Shown here piece after piece: positions 1 to 6,995 of a DNA stretch of 25,089 bases. The notes under the pieces were generated by a model, which worked only from the letters and a program-made list of their open reading frames with translations, was not told the origin of the DNA and did no database searches. Origin of the DNA: Candidatus Latescibacterota bacterium (GTDB lineage: Bacteria; Latescibacterota; UBA2968; GCA-2709665); NCBI GenBank assembly GCA_012271065.1, contig JAAXHE010000171.1, positions 1-25,089 of the forward strand, written 5' to 3'. The stretch's first letter is position 1; every line of letters begins with the position of its first letter. A program made the translations under genes and the position numbers.

Positions 1-495
1 GGCCAGACCTGCGTCACCGACTTCACCGCCTCTGCCCTGCACAGCCTTATCGAGCTCTGGACCCGGACAGTCGCCGTCGAGGAAGAGTTCGTCCGCGTCA
101 ACTTCCACTTCGACTACGAGCTGCCGGAGGTGAGGGTGAGGGCGGAACGCGGCGAAAACGGGGCCCGTGTCGCCGTGGTCAACCGAACCGGAAAGGAGCT
201 GCGGCTGCGTTTCCCGGGCTGGGCGGATGAGGGGACCTGCGCGGTGACCGTCGACGGGCGGCCTGTCGAGGCAACCGTGGAGAACGGGTTCGTGGTGGTG
301 GCGCAGGGTGAAGGGGCTACGACCAGCGAGTTGCGCTTCGCTGTTCCCGAGTACGAGGAGGATGAGCTGTCGCGGGACGCGTCCGCCGAAGAAGACACGG
401 TGACCTTTCGCTGGCGCGGCGACGAGATCGCCGGCGTCAGCAGCGGCGGGCCCTACATGGCGCCGCATCCGGTATTGCGCAGGTCGCTGCTATAG
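1..495 (+). CDS. Probable GH127-like (beta-L-arabinofuranosidase-type) glycoside hydrolase, C-terminal part
   Basis: The reading frame is open from base 1 and stops at TAG 493-495, giving the last 164 residues of a protein that begins outside the window. The visible part looks like all-beta accessory domains: a segment with RVNFHFDYELPEV, then LRFPGWADEG followed by VTVDGRPVEA, and near the end TVTFRWRGDEIAGVS. An R-x-P-x-W core followed by a V(N/D)G-x-P strand is typical of the C-terminal beta-sandwich of DUF1680/GH127 proteins, and a final FRGD-like strand occurs in related proteins as I remember them. No catalytic residues can be seen because the (alpha/alpha)6 barrel lies upstream. Other families with a beta-sandwich tail are possible, so the call is tentative. 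Confidence 0.45.
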   Translation, partial: GQTCVTDFTASALHSLIELWTRTVAVEEEFVRVNFHFDYELPEVRVRAERGENGARVAVVNRTGKELRLRFPGWADEGTCAVTVDGRPVEATVENGFVVVAQGEGATTSELRFAVPEYEEDELSRDASAEEDTVTFRWRGDEIAGVSSGGPYMAPHPVLRRSLL

Positions 496-582
496 GGAGG
501 TTGTGGGGGCCTGGCGCGGCCTGCCAATCACCCGATGGAAGTGTGATCGGCAGGTGGAGACGAGGCGAAGGGAGGAGAAATA

Positions 583-615
583 ACAATGCCTGCCAATTTG
601 GGATTTGGGCAGGCA
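583..615 (-). terminator. Probable intrinsic terminator of the small minus-strand gene
   Basis: TGCCTGCC (587-594) and GGCAGGCA (608-615) form an 8-bp perfect stem with a 13-nt loop. On the minus strand the stem is followed by TTGTTATTT, a U-rich tail. It lies 25 nt downstream of the stop of the minus-strand gene at 641-880. The long loop makes it weaker than the best terminators. Confidence 0.5.
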
Positions 616-640
616 GTTGATCGTGTTACGGGACAACGGG

Positions 641-880
641 CTAATCCAGAGCGTCGAGTCGTGTTTTGTTTGCGGTAATACGTTCTCCGAAAGAATCCAG
701 GCGAGCATCGATTCTTTCCAGTTTTCGATCAATATCTTGTCTTAGTTCACGAATATCGGCTTTTAGGCTATTAATATCAGCTTTGAGACTGAACATTGTA
801 ATGAGAATAGCTGCAAGTGCAACTATAGTCGGTGTATTCATCTTGAGCACATTACTCCATGTGGTGTTTCCACCATTCAT
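641..880 (-). CDS. Small membrane-anchored coiled-coil protein
   Basis: 79 residues from ATG at 880, with GGGAG about 8 nt upstream; an internal ATG at 841 (MNTPTIVAL) is an alternative start giving 66 residues. A hydrophobic segment at about residues 15-31 (TPTIVALAAILITMFSL) is followed by a charged heptad-like helix (LKADINSLKADIRELRQDIDRKLERIDARL). The short duplication SLKADIN/SLKADIR is visible. This is the pattern of a single-pass inner-membrane protein with a cytoplasmic or periplasmic coiled coil. No family is recognised. A terminator-like hairpin lies just downstream and a candidate TTGACA promoter upstream, and the gene sits in an AT-richer pocket than its neighbours, which may indicate transfer. 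Protein-like composition plus flanking signals make it likely to be real. Confidence 0.6.
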   Translation of the reverse strand: MNGGNTTWSNVLKMNTPTIVALAAILITMFSLKADINSLKADIRELRQDIDRKLERIDARLDSFGERITANKTRLDALD

Positions 881-1076
881 TGCGTACTCCCGTCATTGTC
901 AATTGGATGTCTTCTCCGTAAAAGTACCGGATAGAATTCACCTTGTCAAGCCGATTTGTTGAATTATTGTGGAAGGTGATGGGCGTGAGGCGACGTCGTC
1001 CGACGGTGAGAATTTCAATGCCGAGAACAGCAGTTATCACTGTCTTAATATGAGAATTTAAGTCCTTTTTTTCCAA
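852..1076 (-). CDS. Possible small hypothetical protein overlapping the coiled-coil gene
   Basis: 74 residues from ATG at 1076; its 3' end overlaps the start of the 641-880 gene by 29 nt in another frame. The sequence has a hydrophobic stretch (TVITAVLGIEILTV, residues 12-25), a basic RRR and a C-terminal half with mixed charge ending in NEWWKHHME. No domain is recognised and no clear ribosome binding site is visible. It occupies the AT-richer pocket before the SWIM gene and would explain otherwise empty sequence. The overlap could allow coupled translation. It may instead be non-coding sequence carrying the promoter of the next gene. Confidence 0.3.
   Translation of the reverse strand: MEKKDLNSHIKTVITAVLGIEILTVGRRRLTPITFHNNSTNRLDKVNSIRYFYGEDIQLTMTGVRNEWWKHHME
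921..949 (-). promoter_or_regulatory. Candidate promoter of the small coiled-coil gene
   Basis: On the minus strand TTGACA (949-944) is followed after 17 nt by TACTTT (926-921). The -35 is perfect and the -10 is poor (3 of 6). It would start a transcript about 35 nt upstream of the ATG at 880. Confidence 0.35.
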
Positions 1077-1091
1077 GGAGTACTGAACGAG

Positions 1092-3134
1092 ATGACTTCA
1101 CGAACGAAAAAGACCAAACCTGAAGAGCATGTTGATCCCTTTTCTGAACTGACGTGGGACGATCTGGAGGAATGGGCCGGCAGTCGCATCGTCGCGCGGG
1201 GTCGGACCTATCAGAGAAAAGGGGCCGTTCTGGAGTTGCAACGCGCGGATGACGGCGCGCTGGTCGCCTCGGTTGTGGGCAGTCGCCTCTACACCGCAAG
1301 GGTGAGCATCGACGGAAGCAAGGAGCTGATATCCGAATGCACCTGTCCCTACTGGATGACGTGCAAACACGCGGTTGCCGTCGTAGTGGAATACCTGGAG
1401 ATGGTCAGGACCCGAACCGCCGTCGGCCGGGTTGAGGCGGACGATCCGCGCCTCGAGGAGTTGGACGCGATCACGGAAGAAGACGAGGAGACACTGGAAT
1501 TCGACGTGGAGGAGGACCTGGAAGAGGAGCCGCTGGAATCTGACGTGGATGAACCGGACGAGGAATCTGCCGAGACACTTTCGGAAAACTCCGGAACCGG
1601 TCAATCCGGAGACTCTTCCTTGCGCGTCTACCTGCAAGAGCATACCAAAGCCGAACTCGTGGAGCTGCTGTTGGAACTCGCCGAAGCGCACGACGAGGTG
1701 CGCCAGTCGCTCGAAAACCGCCGCAACCTGACCTCGGGGGAGACCCGCAAGGTGCTGAAGCGCATCCGCTCCGAGATCGCTGCCCTGGAAGAACCCGCAT
1801 GGGAAAGCCACCATTACGGCGGGTACCAGGTGCGCAATACGGATCGCCTCAAGGCAATGCTCCAGGCGCTGGTGGCGTCCGGAAAGGCTGACGCCGCCGT
1901 GCGACTGGGACCGGAACTGCTGGCCGCGGGCACCCAGGCGCTGGAGTACGAGCACGAGGGAGAGTCAAGGGAAGCGATCGGCGATTGCCTCGAGGTTCTT
2001 TTTCGGGCCCTCGATAGAACGTCCATGCCGCCTGCGGACCGGATCGAATGGGTCCTGGACATGGCCCTGGCGGACGAATACGAACTTTGCTGCGAAGGAT
2101 TCGAAAATCTGTGGGAGGAAGACTATGCGAGAAGCGATTGGTCTGAGGTGTGCGACCGTCTGGCGCAGCGTTTGGCCGAGTGGGAGCAGCCGGTCCGGGA
2201 CGATGAGCGTTCGAGTGACTATAAGCGAGACCGGATCGCCGACTGGCTCATTCTTGCCCTGGAGAAGGCCGGCAGACAGAAAGAGATCGTCCCACTGTGC
2301 AAGCGAGAGGCCCACATCACCTTGAGTTACAATCGTCTGGTGGGTCGCCTGATGGCCGAACGCAAGTGGGACGAAGCGCGGCGCTGGTGCCGGCAGGGAA
2401 TTGAGGCAAATTCCGACCGGTATCCAGGCCTTCACGCGGAGCTTCGAGAGCAGCTGCAGACAATCAACAAGAAAAGCGGCAATCCACTCGCCGGGGTTGC
2501 CCTGCAGGCGGAGGAGTTTTTCGCCGGGCCCGGAGTGGAGGGTTTCCAGGCGCTGTGCAATGCCGCCAGCGGGCTGGGCGTTGGCGAGGGCGTCGAGGCA
2601 TGGTGCAGGTACTATCTGCAAACCGGCCGGCGGCCGAGAAGCGGCAGGAGACGAAAGAGCGACCCGAAGATGGACTGGCCGCTGCCTGCTCCGGAAGTCG
2701 AAATGCCGGCGCCGCGCGGCCACGATGAGGCGCCTATGGTCGACGTGCTGATGCGGTTGGCCATTGCCGAGAAGAAGCCGGACGAGGTGGTGAAGTGGTA
2801 TGACGATTCCAAAAGGACCAGGGCTGAGCACTGGCAGCGTGACGCCACTCTCGACGATGAAGTGGCCGACGCCATCGCGACCACCCATCCCGACCGGTCC
2901 GTGGCAATCTGGAAGGAATTGGCGGAGAACGAGATCGCCCGTGTAAAGCCGAGCGGATACCGGGAGGCCGTACCGTATCTGCGCCAGGTCAGAGATGTAC
3001 TCAGCCGTTCCGGTCGCGAGGGGGAGTGGAAAGAGTACCTGGCCGCTTTGAGACAGCAGAACAAACGCAGGCCCCGGTGTCTTGAGGAGCTATACAGGCT
3101 CGAGGGTGGTCGCCGGCGCATTGTGGACGGTTGA
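1092..3134 (+). CDS. SWIM zinc-finger protein with TPR-like helical C-terminal region
   Basis: 680 residues; ATG 1092 is preceded by AAGGAG at 1075-1080, a rather long 11-nt spacing. A SWIM finger lies near the N-terminus: C83-T-C85 then C91-K-H93 in CTCPYWMTCKHA, the CxC...CxH zinc ligand set. Upstream residues 20-80 match the usual lead-in (WDDLEEWAGSRIVARGRTY, then strands). Residues about 117-172 are an extremely acidic, probably disordered linker. Residues 177-680 are helical and resemble the repeat region (HTKAELVELLLELAEAHDEVRQSLENR and following) found in stand-alone bacterial SWIM proteins. SWIM domains are thought to bind DNA or protein; the substrate is unknown. No SNF2-type helicase partner is present next to it. 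The gene appears to be monocistronic. Confidence 0.85.
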   Translation: MTSRTKKTKPEEHVDPFSELTWDDLEEWAGSRIVARGRTYQRKGAVLELQRADDGALVASVVGSRLYTARVSIDGSKELISECTCPYWMTCKHAVAVVVEYLEMVRTRTAVGRVEADDPRLEELDAITEEDEETLEFDVEEDLEEEPLESDVDEPDEESAETLSENSGTGQSGDSSLRVYLQEHTKAELVELLLELAEAHDEVRQSLENRRNLTSGETRKVLKRIRSEIAALEEPAWESHHYGGYQVRNTDRLKAMLQALVASGKADAAVRLGPELLAAGTQALEYEHEGESREAIGDCLEVLFRALDRTSMPPADRIEWVLDMALADEYELCCEGFENLWEEDYARSDWSEVCDRLAQRLAEWEQPVRDDERSSDYKRDRIADWLILALEKAGRQKEIVPLCKREAHITLSYNRLVGRLMAERKWDEARRWCRQGIEANSDRYPGLHAELREQLQTINKKSGNPLAGVALQAEEFFAGPGVEGFQALCNAASGLGVGEGVEAWCRYYLQTGRRPRSGRRRKSDPKMDWPLPAPEVEMPAPRGHDEAPMVDVLMRLAIAEKKPDEVVKWYDDSKRTRAEHWQRDATLDDEVADAIATTHPDRSVAIWKELAENEIARVKPSGYREAVPYLRQVRDVLSRSGREGEWKEYLAALRQQNKRRPRCLEELYRLEGGRRRIVDG

Positions 3135-3387
3135 CCTTGATTCGTAAGTCTTCGGGGACGTTAATTCGAATATGTTATTGTAAATAAAGGCGATTAGACG
3201 GCGGATTACCAGGATAAACCAGGTCACTGGACGTGAAGGGAATAAACGTCCATCTATACGTCGATATTGCTCCGTGTCGGAGGGCTTATTCGCATCGCCG
3301 CGTTGCTGTTTATTCGGATTGAGGTTAATCCCGGAGTGCCGGTTCTAGAATCCGGATCGAAAAGAACGAAATAAACGGAGGTCGTCC
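3135..3387. other. Intergenic region before the SDR gene
   Basis: 253 bp without a convincing gene. It has AT-rich patches (TTATTGTAAATAAAGG near 3175-3190) that could hold a promoter for the SDR gene, but I could not place a good -35/-10 pair. A GGAGG ribosome binding site lies just before the SDR start. Confidence 0.4.
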
Positions 3388-4176
3388 ATGGATATGAATC
3401 TGAAGGGAAAGGTTGCACTTGTGACGGGGGCGAACCGCGGGATCGGTCTCGCGACGGCCAGGGGTCTGGCGACGGAGGGCTGCAACGTCGCGATCTGCGC
3501 ACGGAGGGAGGAGACGCTCGCGGAGGCGGCGCATCAGATCGAAGCGCTCGGCGTTCACGTCGCCGCCATTCAGGCCGACGTGCAGGATCCGGATGACGCG
3601 AGCCGGTTCGTGGATGAGGCCGCGGCACAGCTTGGCGGGATCGACGTCCTGATCAACAACGTCGGCGGACGGTCCGGCGACAGATTTATGGATTCGACGC
3701 ACGAGGATTGGGTGGACACCTTCGACAAGAACGTATTCCACGGCGTTCGGTTGACCCGGCTGGTGGTCCCCCACATGAAGGCGCGCGGCGGCGGGTCGGT
3801 TGTTTTCATTTCCTCGATCTCGGGATGGATTCCGCAGCTGAGCGGCGCGGTGCAGTACGGGGCGTCCAAGGCCGCCCAGATCTTCATGGCCGAACCCATT
3901 GCACTGGAATTGGTGCACGACCGCATCCGCGTGAACGTGGTTTCGCCCGGATCGATCATTTTCGAAGGCGGCGGGTGGGCCGGGCTCCGTGATGAAAAGC
4001 CGGAGGTATTCGACGCTTACGAGGAGAACGGTTTTCCCATGGGGGGCCTGGGCACGCCCGAAGACGTTGCAGACGTGGTCGTGTTCCTGGCTTCGGACCG
4101 CTCCCGCTGGGTGAACGGCGAGAACATACGCGCCGACGGCCTCGAACAGCCAGTACCGGCGGTACGTCCGTGGTGA
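3388..4176 (+). CDS. Classical short-chain dehydrogenase/reductase (SDR)
   Basis: 262 residues, the normal length for a classical SDR. The Rossmann motif TGANRGIG is at 13-20, NNVG at 90-93, the structural/catalytic Asn is N115, Ser is at 143-144 (VFISSISG), and the catalytic pair Y157/K161 is in YGASK. PGS at 187-189 and GTPEDVADVVVFLASD near 222-237 complete the fold. It should catalyse NAD(P)-dependent oxidoreduction of a small alcohol or keto compound; the substrate cannot be read. R39-R40 after the second strand may favour NADP, which is inference. GGAGG lies about 6 nt before the ATG. Its 3' end overlaps the start of the endonuclease III gene, so the two are probably co-transcribed although their functions are unrelated. 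Confidence 0.92.
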   Translation: MDMNLKGKVALVTGANRGIGLATARGLATEGCNVAICARREETLAEAAHQIEALGVHVAAIQADVQDPDDASRFVDEAAAQLGGIDVLINNVGGRSGDRFMDSTHEDWVDTFDKNVFHGVRLTRLVVPHMKARGGGSVVFISSISGWIPQLSGAVQYGASKAAQIFMAEPIALELVHDRIRVNVVSPGSIIFEGGGWAGLRDEKPEVFDAYEENGFPMGGLGTPEDVADVVVFLASDRSRWVNGENIRADGLEQPVPAVRPW

Positions 4177-4862
4177 GCAATGGCCAGACAAGGAATCCGG
4201 GGATGACGGGTCCCGAGGAAGATCTGGAGGTGCGGCGTTCCAGGACGCGCGAGATTATTGGAAAACTGAAGGGGATCTATCCCGACGCCGAGTGTTCGCT
4301 GACGTACGAGAACCCGCTCCAACTCTTGATTGCGACGATGCTCTCCGCGCAATGTACGGACGAACGGGTCAACATGGTGACGCCGGTCGTCTTCGAGCGC
4401 TATCCCACGGCAGCGGACTATGCTGATGCGCTGCCGGAGGAGTTGGAGGACCTGATCCGTTCAACGGGGTTCTTCCGCAACAAGGCGCGAAACATTAAGG
4501 GCTGTTGCCAGGCGCTGGTTGACAGACATGGCGGCGAGGTGCCGCGTTCAATGGATGAACTGGTGGCGCTGGACGGCGTTGGAAGAAAGACCGCCAACGT
4601 CGTTCTGGGCAATGCATTCGGAATTGCCGAAGGCGTCGTCGTGGATACGCATGTTCGCCGGATTTCCAATCGTCTGGGCCTGACCCGGCGGCAGGATCCG
4701 GTCAAAATCGAACAGGACCTGATCGGTCTCGTGCCGAAAAAGGACTGGGTGGACCTGCCGCATCTGTTCATCCATCATGGGCGGGCGATTTGCAGCGCCA
4801 GGGCGCCTGACTGCGATGCGTGCGGTGTGGGTGCGCTGTGCCCGTCGCAAGGACGCGCATGA
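4170..4862 (+). CDS. nth: Endonuclease III (bifunctional DNA glycosylase/AP lyase)
   Basis: 230 residues from GTG 4170, overlapping the SDR stop by 7 nt; ATG at 4203 (MTGPEEDLE) is an alternative start, since the first 20 residues are not conserved family sequence. The helix-hairpin-helix LDGVGRKTAN spans 134-143 with catalytic Lys K140, and the HhH-GPD aspartate is D159 in VVVDTHVRR. The [4Fe-4S] loop is C208-x6-C215-x2-C218-x5-C224, exactly the canonical Nth spacing. LLIATMLSAQCTD (52-64) is the typical N-terminal signature. It removes oxidised pyrimidines and cleaves the abasic site by beta-elimination in base excision repair. All active-site residues are present, so this is a complete enzyme. 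Confidence 0.95.
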   Translation: MVSNGQTRNPGMTGPEEDLEVRRSRTREIIGKLKGIYPDAECSLTYENPLQLLIATMLSAQCTDERVNMVTPVVFERYPTAADYADALPEELEDLIRSTGFFRNKARNIKGCCQALVDRHGGEVPRSMDELVALDGVGRKTANVVLGNAFGIAEGVVVDTHVRRISNRLGLTRRQDPVKIEQDLIGLVPKKDWVDLPHLFIHHGRAICSARAPDCDACGVGALCPSQGRA

Positions 4863-4976
4863 TTTTTCTCGCAATTTGAAGTGACCGGTTCGCGCATCAC
4901 ACGTCGACCGATCGGGATCGCCCGGTCAACATTTTCGCGGGTTGCGTCAAACTGAAAAATTTCTGAAAATTGGGGC

Positions 4977-5005
4977 TTGACTTTCAGTACGCGTAAGGAT
5001 AAATT
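4977..5005 (+). promoter_or_regulatory. Candidate sigma70-type promoter of the dksA-like gene
   Basis: TTGACT (4977-4982) followed after 17 nt by TAAATT (5000-5005). The -35 is 5 of 6 and the -10 is 4 of 6. It lies about 180 nt upstream of the dksA-like start, implying a long leader. Confidence 0.5.
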
Positions 5006-5105
5006 TTCGTCCGAAAAATTCGACCTGGAACGGTTAGAATCCGCGATCCGGTCCGGTCCGATTGAGGGACGTTGTGTGGTTTTGCGGGCATTTTCGGGAG
5101 AAATG

Positions 5106-5132
5106 TATCGACATCATTTCCTGGTGTCGATA
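5106..5132 (+). other. Hairpin in the dksA-like leader
   Basis: TATCGACATC (5106-5115) pairs with GGTGTCGATA (5123-5132): ten pairs including one G-T wobble, with a 7-nt loop. It lies inside the presumed untranslated leader about 50 nt before the start codon. No U-run follows, so it is not a terminator. It could be an RNA structure or a protein binding palindrome (TATCGACA/TGTCGATA). Confidence 0.45.
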
Positions 5133-5184
5133 TTGGATGTAGATTCCGGAAATCGGGTTTGGCGCCGGGGAGATGGAAGGCGAT

Positions 5185-5619
5185 ATGGCTGAAAAACTGA
5201 CTCCAGAAAAGCTGGCGTTTTACAAGCAACTCCTGGTGGAAAGAAAAAAAGATCTGCTGAAGCAGACCAGCCTTGAAGATGCCGATATCAACGAGCTGAG
5301 AAGGGATCGCTCGGCGGATCCGTTCGATATGGCCGGCAACGCCACTTCTCTCGAGTTGATGGCGACGCTGGGCAACAATGAGCGCCGCGAGCTTGCGGAA
5401 ATCGACCACGCGTTGGACAAGATCGATGACGGCACATATGGTATCTGCGAGGTGTCCGGGGAACTGATCGGCGAGATGCGCCTGGAAGCCATTCCCACGG
5501 CGCGTTATACCATGCAGGTGCAGCAGGAACGGGAACGGAATCCTCAGATTGTCGACCGCCCGAGGCGGCGCACAATCTCGGCGGAAGACCTGCCCATGAG
5601 CGGCGACGAGGATTCCTGA
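5185..5619 (+). CDS. TraR/DksA-family protein without a zinc finger
   Basis: 144 residues from ATG 5185, chosen over the in-frame ATG 5173 because GGAAGG lies directly upstream of 5185, whereas the GGGGAG before 5173 abuts that codon. The N-terminal half is a coiled coil. The tip motif DPFDMA has the DxxDxA pattern (D45, D48, A50) that E. coli DksA uses in the RNA polymerase secondary channel. GTYGICEVSGELIGEMRLEAIPTA (84-107) aligns with the globular domain, but of the four zinc ligands only C88 remains; the other positions are S91, T109 and V112. It probably modulates transcription initiation with RNA polymerase, as DksA does with ppGpp. Cysteine-poor relatives are known (Pseudomonas DksA2 is the studied example). 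A strong terminator follows. Confidence 0.85.
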   Translation: MAEKLTPEKLAFYKQLLVERKKDLLKQTSLEDADINELRRDRSADPFDMAGNATSLELMATLGNNERRELAEIDHALDKIDDGTYGICEVSGELIGEMRLEAIPTARYTMQVQQERERNPQIVDRPRRRTISAEDLPMSGDEDS

Positions 5620-5635
5620 CGCGGAGCGAGATGGG

Positions 5636-5675
5636 AACAAGAAAGGCGACTCCTGAGGGAGTCGCCTTTCTTGTT
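5636..5675. terminator. Strong bidirectional intrinsic terminator
   Basis: An 18-bp perfect stem (5636-5653 with 5658-5675) with a 4-nt TGAG loop. The core is GGCGACTCC/GGAGTCGCC and the outer stem is A/T-rich (AACAAGAAA/TTTCTTGTT), so a U-rich tail is read on either strand. It lies between the convergent ends of the dksA-like gene (5619) and the aldolase gene (5737) and should stop both. Confidence 0.92.
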
Positions 5676-5736
5676 GTCCGGCAGTAACCCTGGATGCTCC
5701 AGGCCTGCGCCTTGTGCATCCCGCACGCCCGCGCAA

Positions 5737-6498
5737 TCAACCCCTCACGGCTTCGACCATGCTGCGGCAGCCGTGGAGGTAGATGCCGGTGTCTACCGAC
5801 AGGGCGATGTAACGTACTCCTGCATCGATCCAGCGATTGGCCGCTTCGGGGCTGTCCGCGAAGGTGCCTACGGTGAGCCCGGCCTTGTTGATCTCAACGG
5901 TGGCCTCCCGCATCCGGTCCACCACCCTGGGATCGCTCACCTGGCCCGGGATGCCGAGTGACTGGGAGAGGTCGTACGGCCCCAGGAAGACGACGTCCAG
6001 GCCGGGCACGGCGATAATGGCATCCAGGTTTTCCAGGCCCTCCACCCCTTCCACGTGGATCAGGACCATGGATTCCCGGTTTAGCCGTTCGAAGATCTGG
6101 CCGCCTTCAGCGAAGTACCGGGCCGCGCGGGTGTAGGGCGAGACACCCCGCATCCCCAGCGGCGCGTACTTTGCCGCCTCGACGAGGGTCTCGGCGTCGG
6201 AACGGGTGCGTATCTGCGGGACCTGGACGCCCTCCGGGCCGATGTCCAGCGCCCGGAGCACCTGGGGCGGGTCGTTTTCCCTGACGCGCACAATCGGGGA
6301 AATACCCGCGCCTTTTGCCACGCGGCAGAGGTTCTCGGTGGTCTCGATATCCAGCGGGCCGTGTTCGGTATCCAGGACAACGAAGTCAAACCCCGCGTAC
6401 GCGGCGATCTCGATGAGCGCGCCGGACGCGAGGTTGACGAACGGACCCAGGGCGACCTCGCCGGCCTTCAGTTTGGCCTTCAAGCTGGTTTCAGACAT
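5737..6498 (-). CDS. HpcH/HpaI-family class II aldolase (2-keto-3-deoxy acid aldolase type)
   Basis: 253 residues, the normal family length, from ATG 6498 with GGAG about 7 nt upstream. Family hallmarks are VVLDTEHGPLD with the catalytic His at H46, R71 in IVRVREND, PQIRT (95-98), RGVSPYTRAARY (117-128), metal-binding E150 in IHVEGVEGLEN and D176 in FLGPYDLSQSLG. These enzymes are metal-dependent and cleave or form 4-hydroxy-2-oxo acids such as 4-hydroxy-2-oxoheptanedioate or 2-keto-3-deoxy-L-rhamnonate, yielding pyruvate plus an aldehyde. The exact substrate cannot be read. The gene stands alone, with its own promoter and the shared terminator. A GalD-like dehydratase that could make 2-keto-3-deoxy acids lies 12 kb away, but the link is only inference. 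Confidence 0.92.
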   Translation of the reverse strand: MSETSLKAKLKAGEVALGPFVNLASGALIEIAAYAGFDFVVLDTEHGPLDIETTENLCRVAKGAGISPIVRVRENDPPQVLRALDIGPEGVQVPQIRTRSDAETLVEAAKYAPLGMRGVSPYTRAARYFAEGGQIFERLNRESMVLIHVEGVEGLENLDAIIAVPGLDVVFLGPYDLSQSLGIPGQVSDPRVVDRMREATVEINKAGLTVGTFADSPEAANRWIDAGVRYIALSVDTGIYLHGCRSMVEAVRG

Positions 6499-6613
6499 GG
6501 TGTATCTCCACGACAGGGGTCAAGTCATTTCGGTTTCGATTGCGATAGGGAATCGGGATTGATAACCCCCCACCGCAGAGTTTGGGAGCGCATGCGGCGG
6601 ACGCATTTCGCCC

Positions 6614-6642
6614 AATATAGGTTGCCCCGAATGTTGTGTAAA
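6614..6642 (-). promoter_or_regulatory. Sigma70-type promoter of the aldolase gene
   Basis: On the minus strand TTTACA (6642-6637) is followed after exactly 17 nt by TATATT (6619-6614); each hexamer matches consensus at 5 of 6 positions. The start would be near 6607, giving a leader of about 108 nt. It is divergent from, and 26 bp away from, the promoter of the 42-aa unit. Confidence 0.65.
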
Positions 6643-6667
6643 GCGGAAAGCCCCGGCGCCGGACCGC

Positions 6668-6696
6668 TTGACATTCGAATGCCGCATCCGTATATA
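6668..6696 (+). promoter_or_regulatory. Near-consensus sigma70 promoter of the 42-residue ORF
   Basis: Perfect TTGACA (6668-6673), 17-nt spacer, TATATA (6691-6696). AT-rich sequence continues past the -10 (TATATATGTGATATAAG). It lies about 36 nt before the ORF start. Confidence 0.75.
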
Positions 6697-6731
6697 TGTG
6701 ATATAAGATCAGCAAAGGGGAGGAGGTTGGA

Positions 6732-6860
6732 ATGAACACCGATTTGCGGGAATTTGCGTTGCGCCTTAAAGTTATCGAAATCCTGAAGCGGTACACCTGG
6801 GTTCGACATCAGTTGAGGGTCATTCAGTTGTGGAAGAAGCTCTACATCCATCCGAATTGA
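6732..6860 (+). CDS. Small cationic protein, 42 residues, in its own transcription unit
   Basis: ATG 6732 is preceded by AGGAGG (6721-6726), one of the clearest ribosome binding sites in the window, and the frame closes with TGA 6858-6860. The peptide begins MNTDLREFALRLKVIEIL and continues KRYTWVRHQLRVIQLW, ending KKLYIHPN. It is rich in Leu, Ile, Val, Arg and Lys with two Trp, and hydrophobic residues fall every 3-4 positions, so it is probably an amphipathic, basic helix. No signal peptide or family is recognised. A near-consensus promoter precedes it and a strong terminator follows 23 nt after the stop, so the unit looks complete and self-contained. It could be a small protein, a toxin-like or membrane-active peptide, or a dual-function sRNA. 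A leader peptide for the downstream operon is less likely because no run of one amino acid is present. Confidence 0.65.
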   Translation: MNTDLREFALRLKVIEILKRYTWVRHQLRVIQLWKKLYIHPN

Positions 6861-6883
6861 CGCGTGCTGACTGGCTGCTTAAT

Positions 6884-6921
6884 AGGCGCTCGGGCGGGGA
6901 CGGTCCGGGCGCCTTTCTGTT
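6884..6921 (+). terminator. Strong intrinsic terminator after the 42-residue ORF
   Basis: AGGCGCTCGGGC (6884-6895) pairs with GTCCGGGCGCCT (6903-6914): 12 consecutive pairs including two G-T wobbles, 7-nt loop, followed by TTCTGTTGT. It separates the small gene from the glycosylase operon that starts near 6996. Confidence 0.8.
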
Positions 6922-6995
6922 GTCCGGAACAACCTCTGAGCGGCTTCCGAAAGACGTCAGGTCCCAACACGGGCACATCCCATGGTAATGATTAG

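Larger units (their letters stand above)
4863..5184. other. Intergenic region and leader of the dksA-like gene
   Basis: About 320 bp with no convincing gene. It holds a candidate promoter at 4977-5005 and a roughly 170-nt leader containing a hairpin at 5106-5132. The AT-rich run of poly-A/T tracts at 4950-4980 (AAAAATTTCTGAAAATTGGGG) lies just upstream of the -35 and could act as an UP element, which is inference. Confidence 0.5.

Noticed and set aside
521..553. Hairpin after the first gene (11 pairs, one mismatch)
   Set aside because: CTGCCAATCAC/GTGATCGGCAG pairs well, but no T-rich tail follows on the plus strand, so I do not call it a terminator.
1098..1955. 285-codon open frame antisense to the SWIM gene
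   Set aside because: It is explained by GC-rich codon bias of the SWIM gene, whose zinc motif and acidic linker are clearly real; the antisense translation has no recognisable domain.
4977..5192. 71-codon open frame before the dksA-like gene
   Set aside because: It starts at a TTG that is the presumed -35 hexamer, has no ribosome binding site, runs into the dksA-like gene and has no protein-like pattern.
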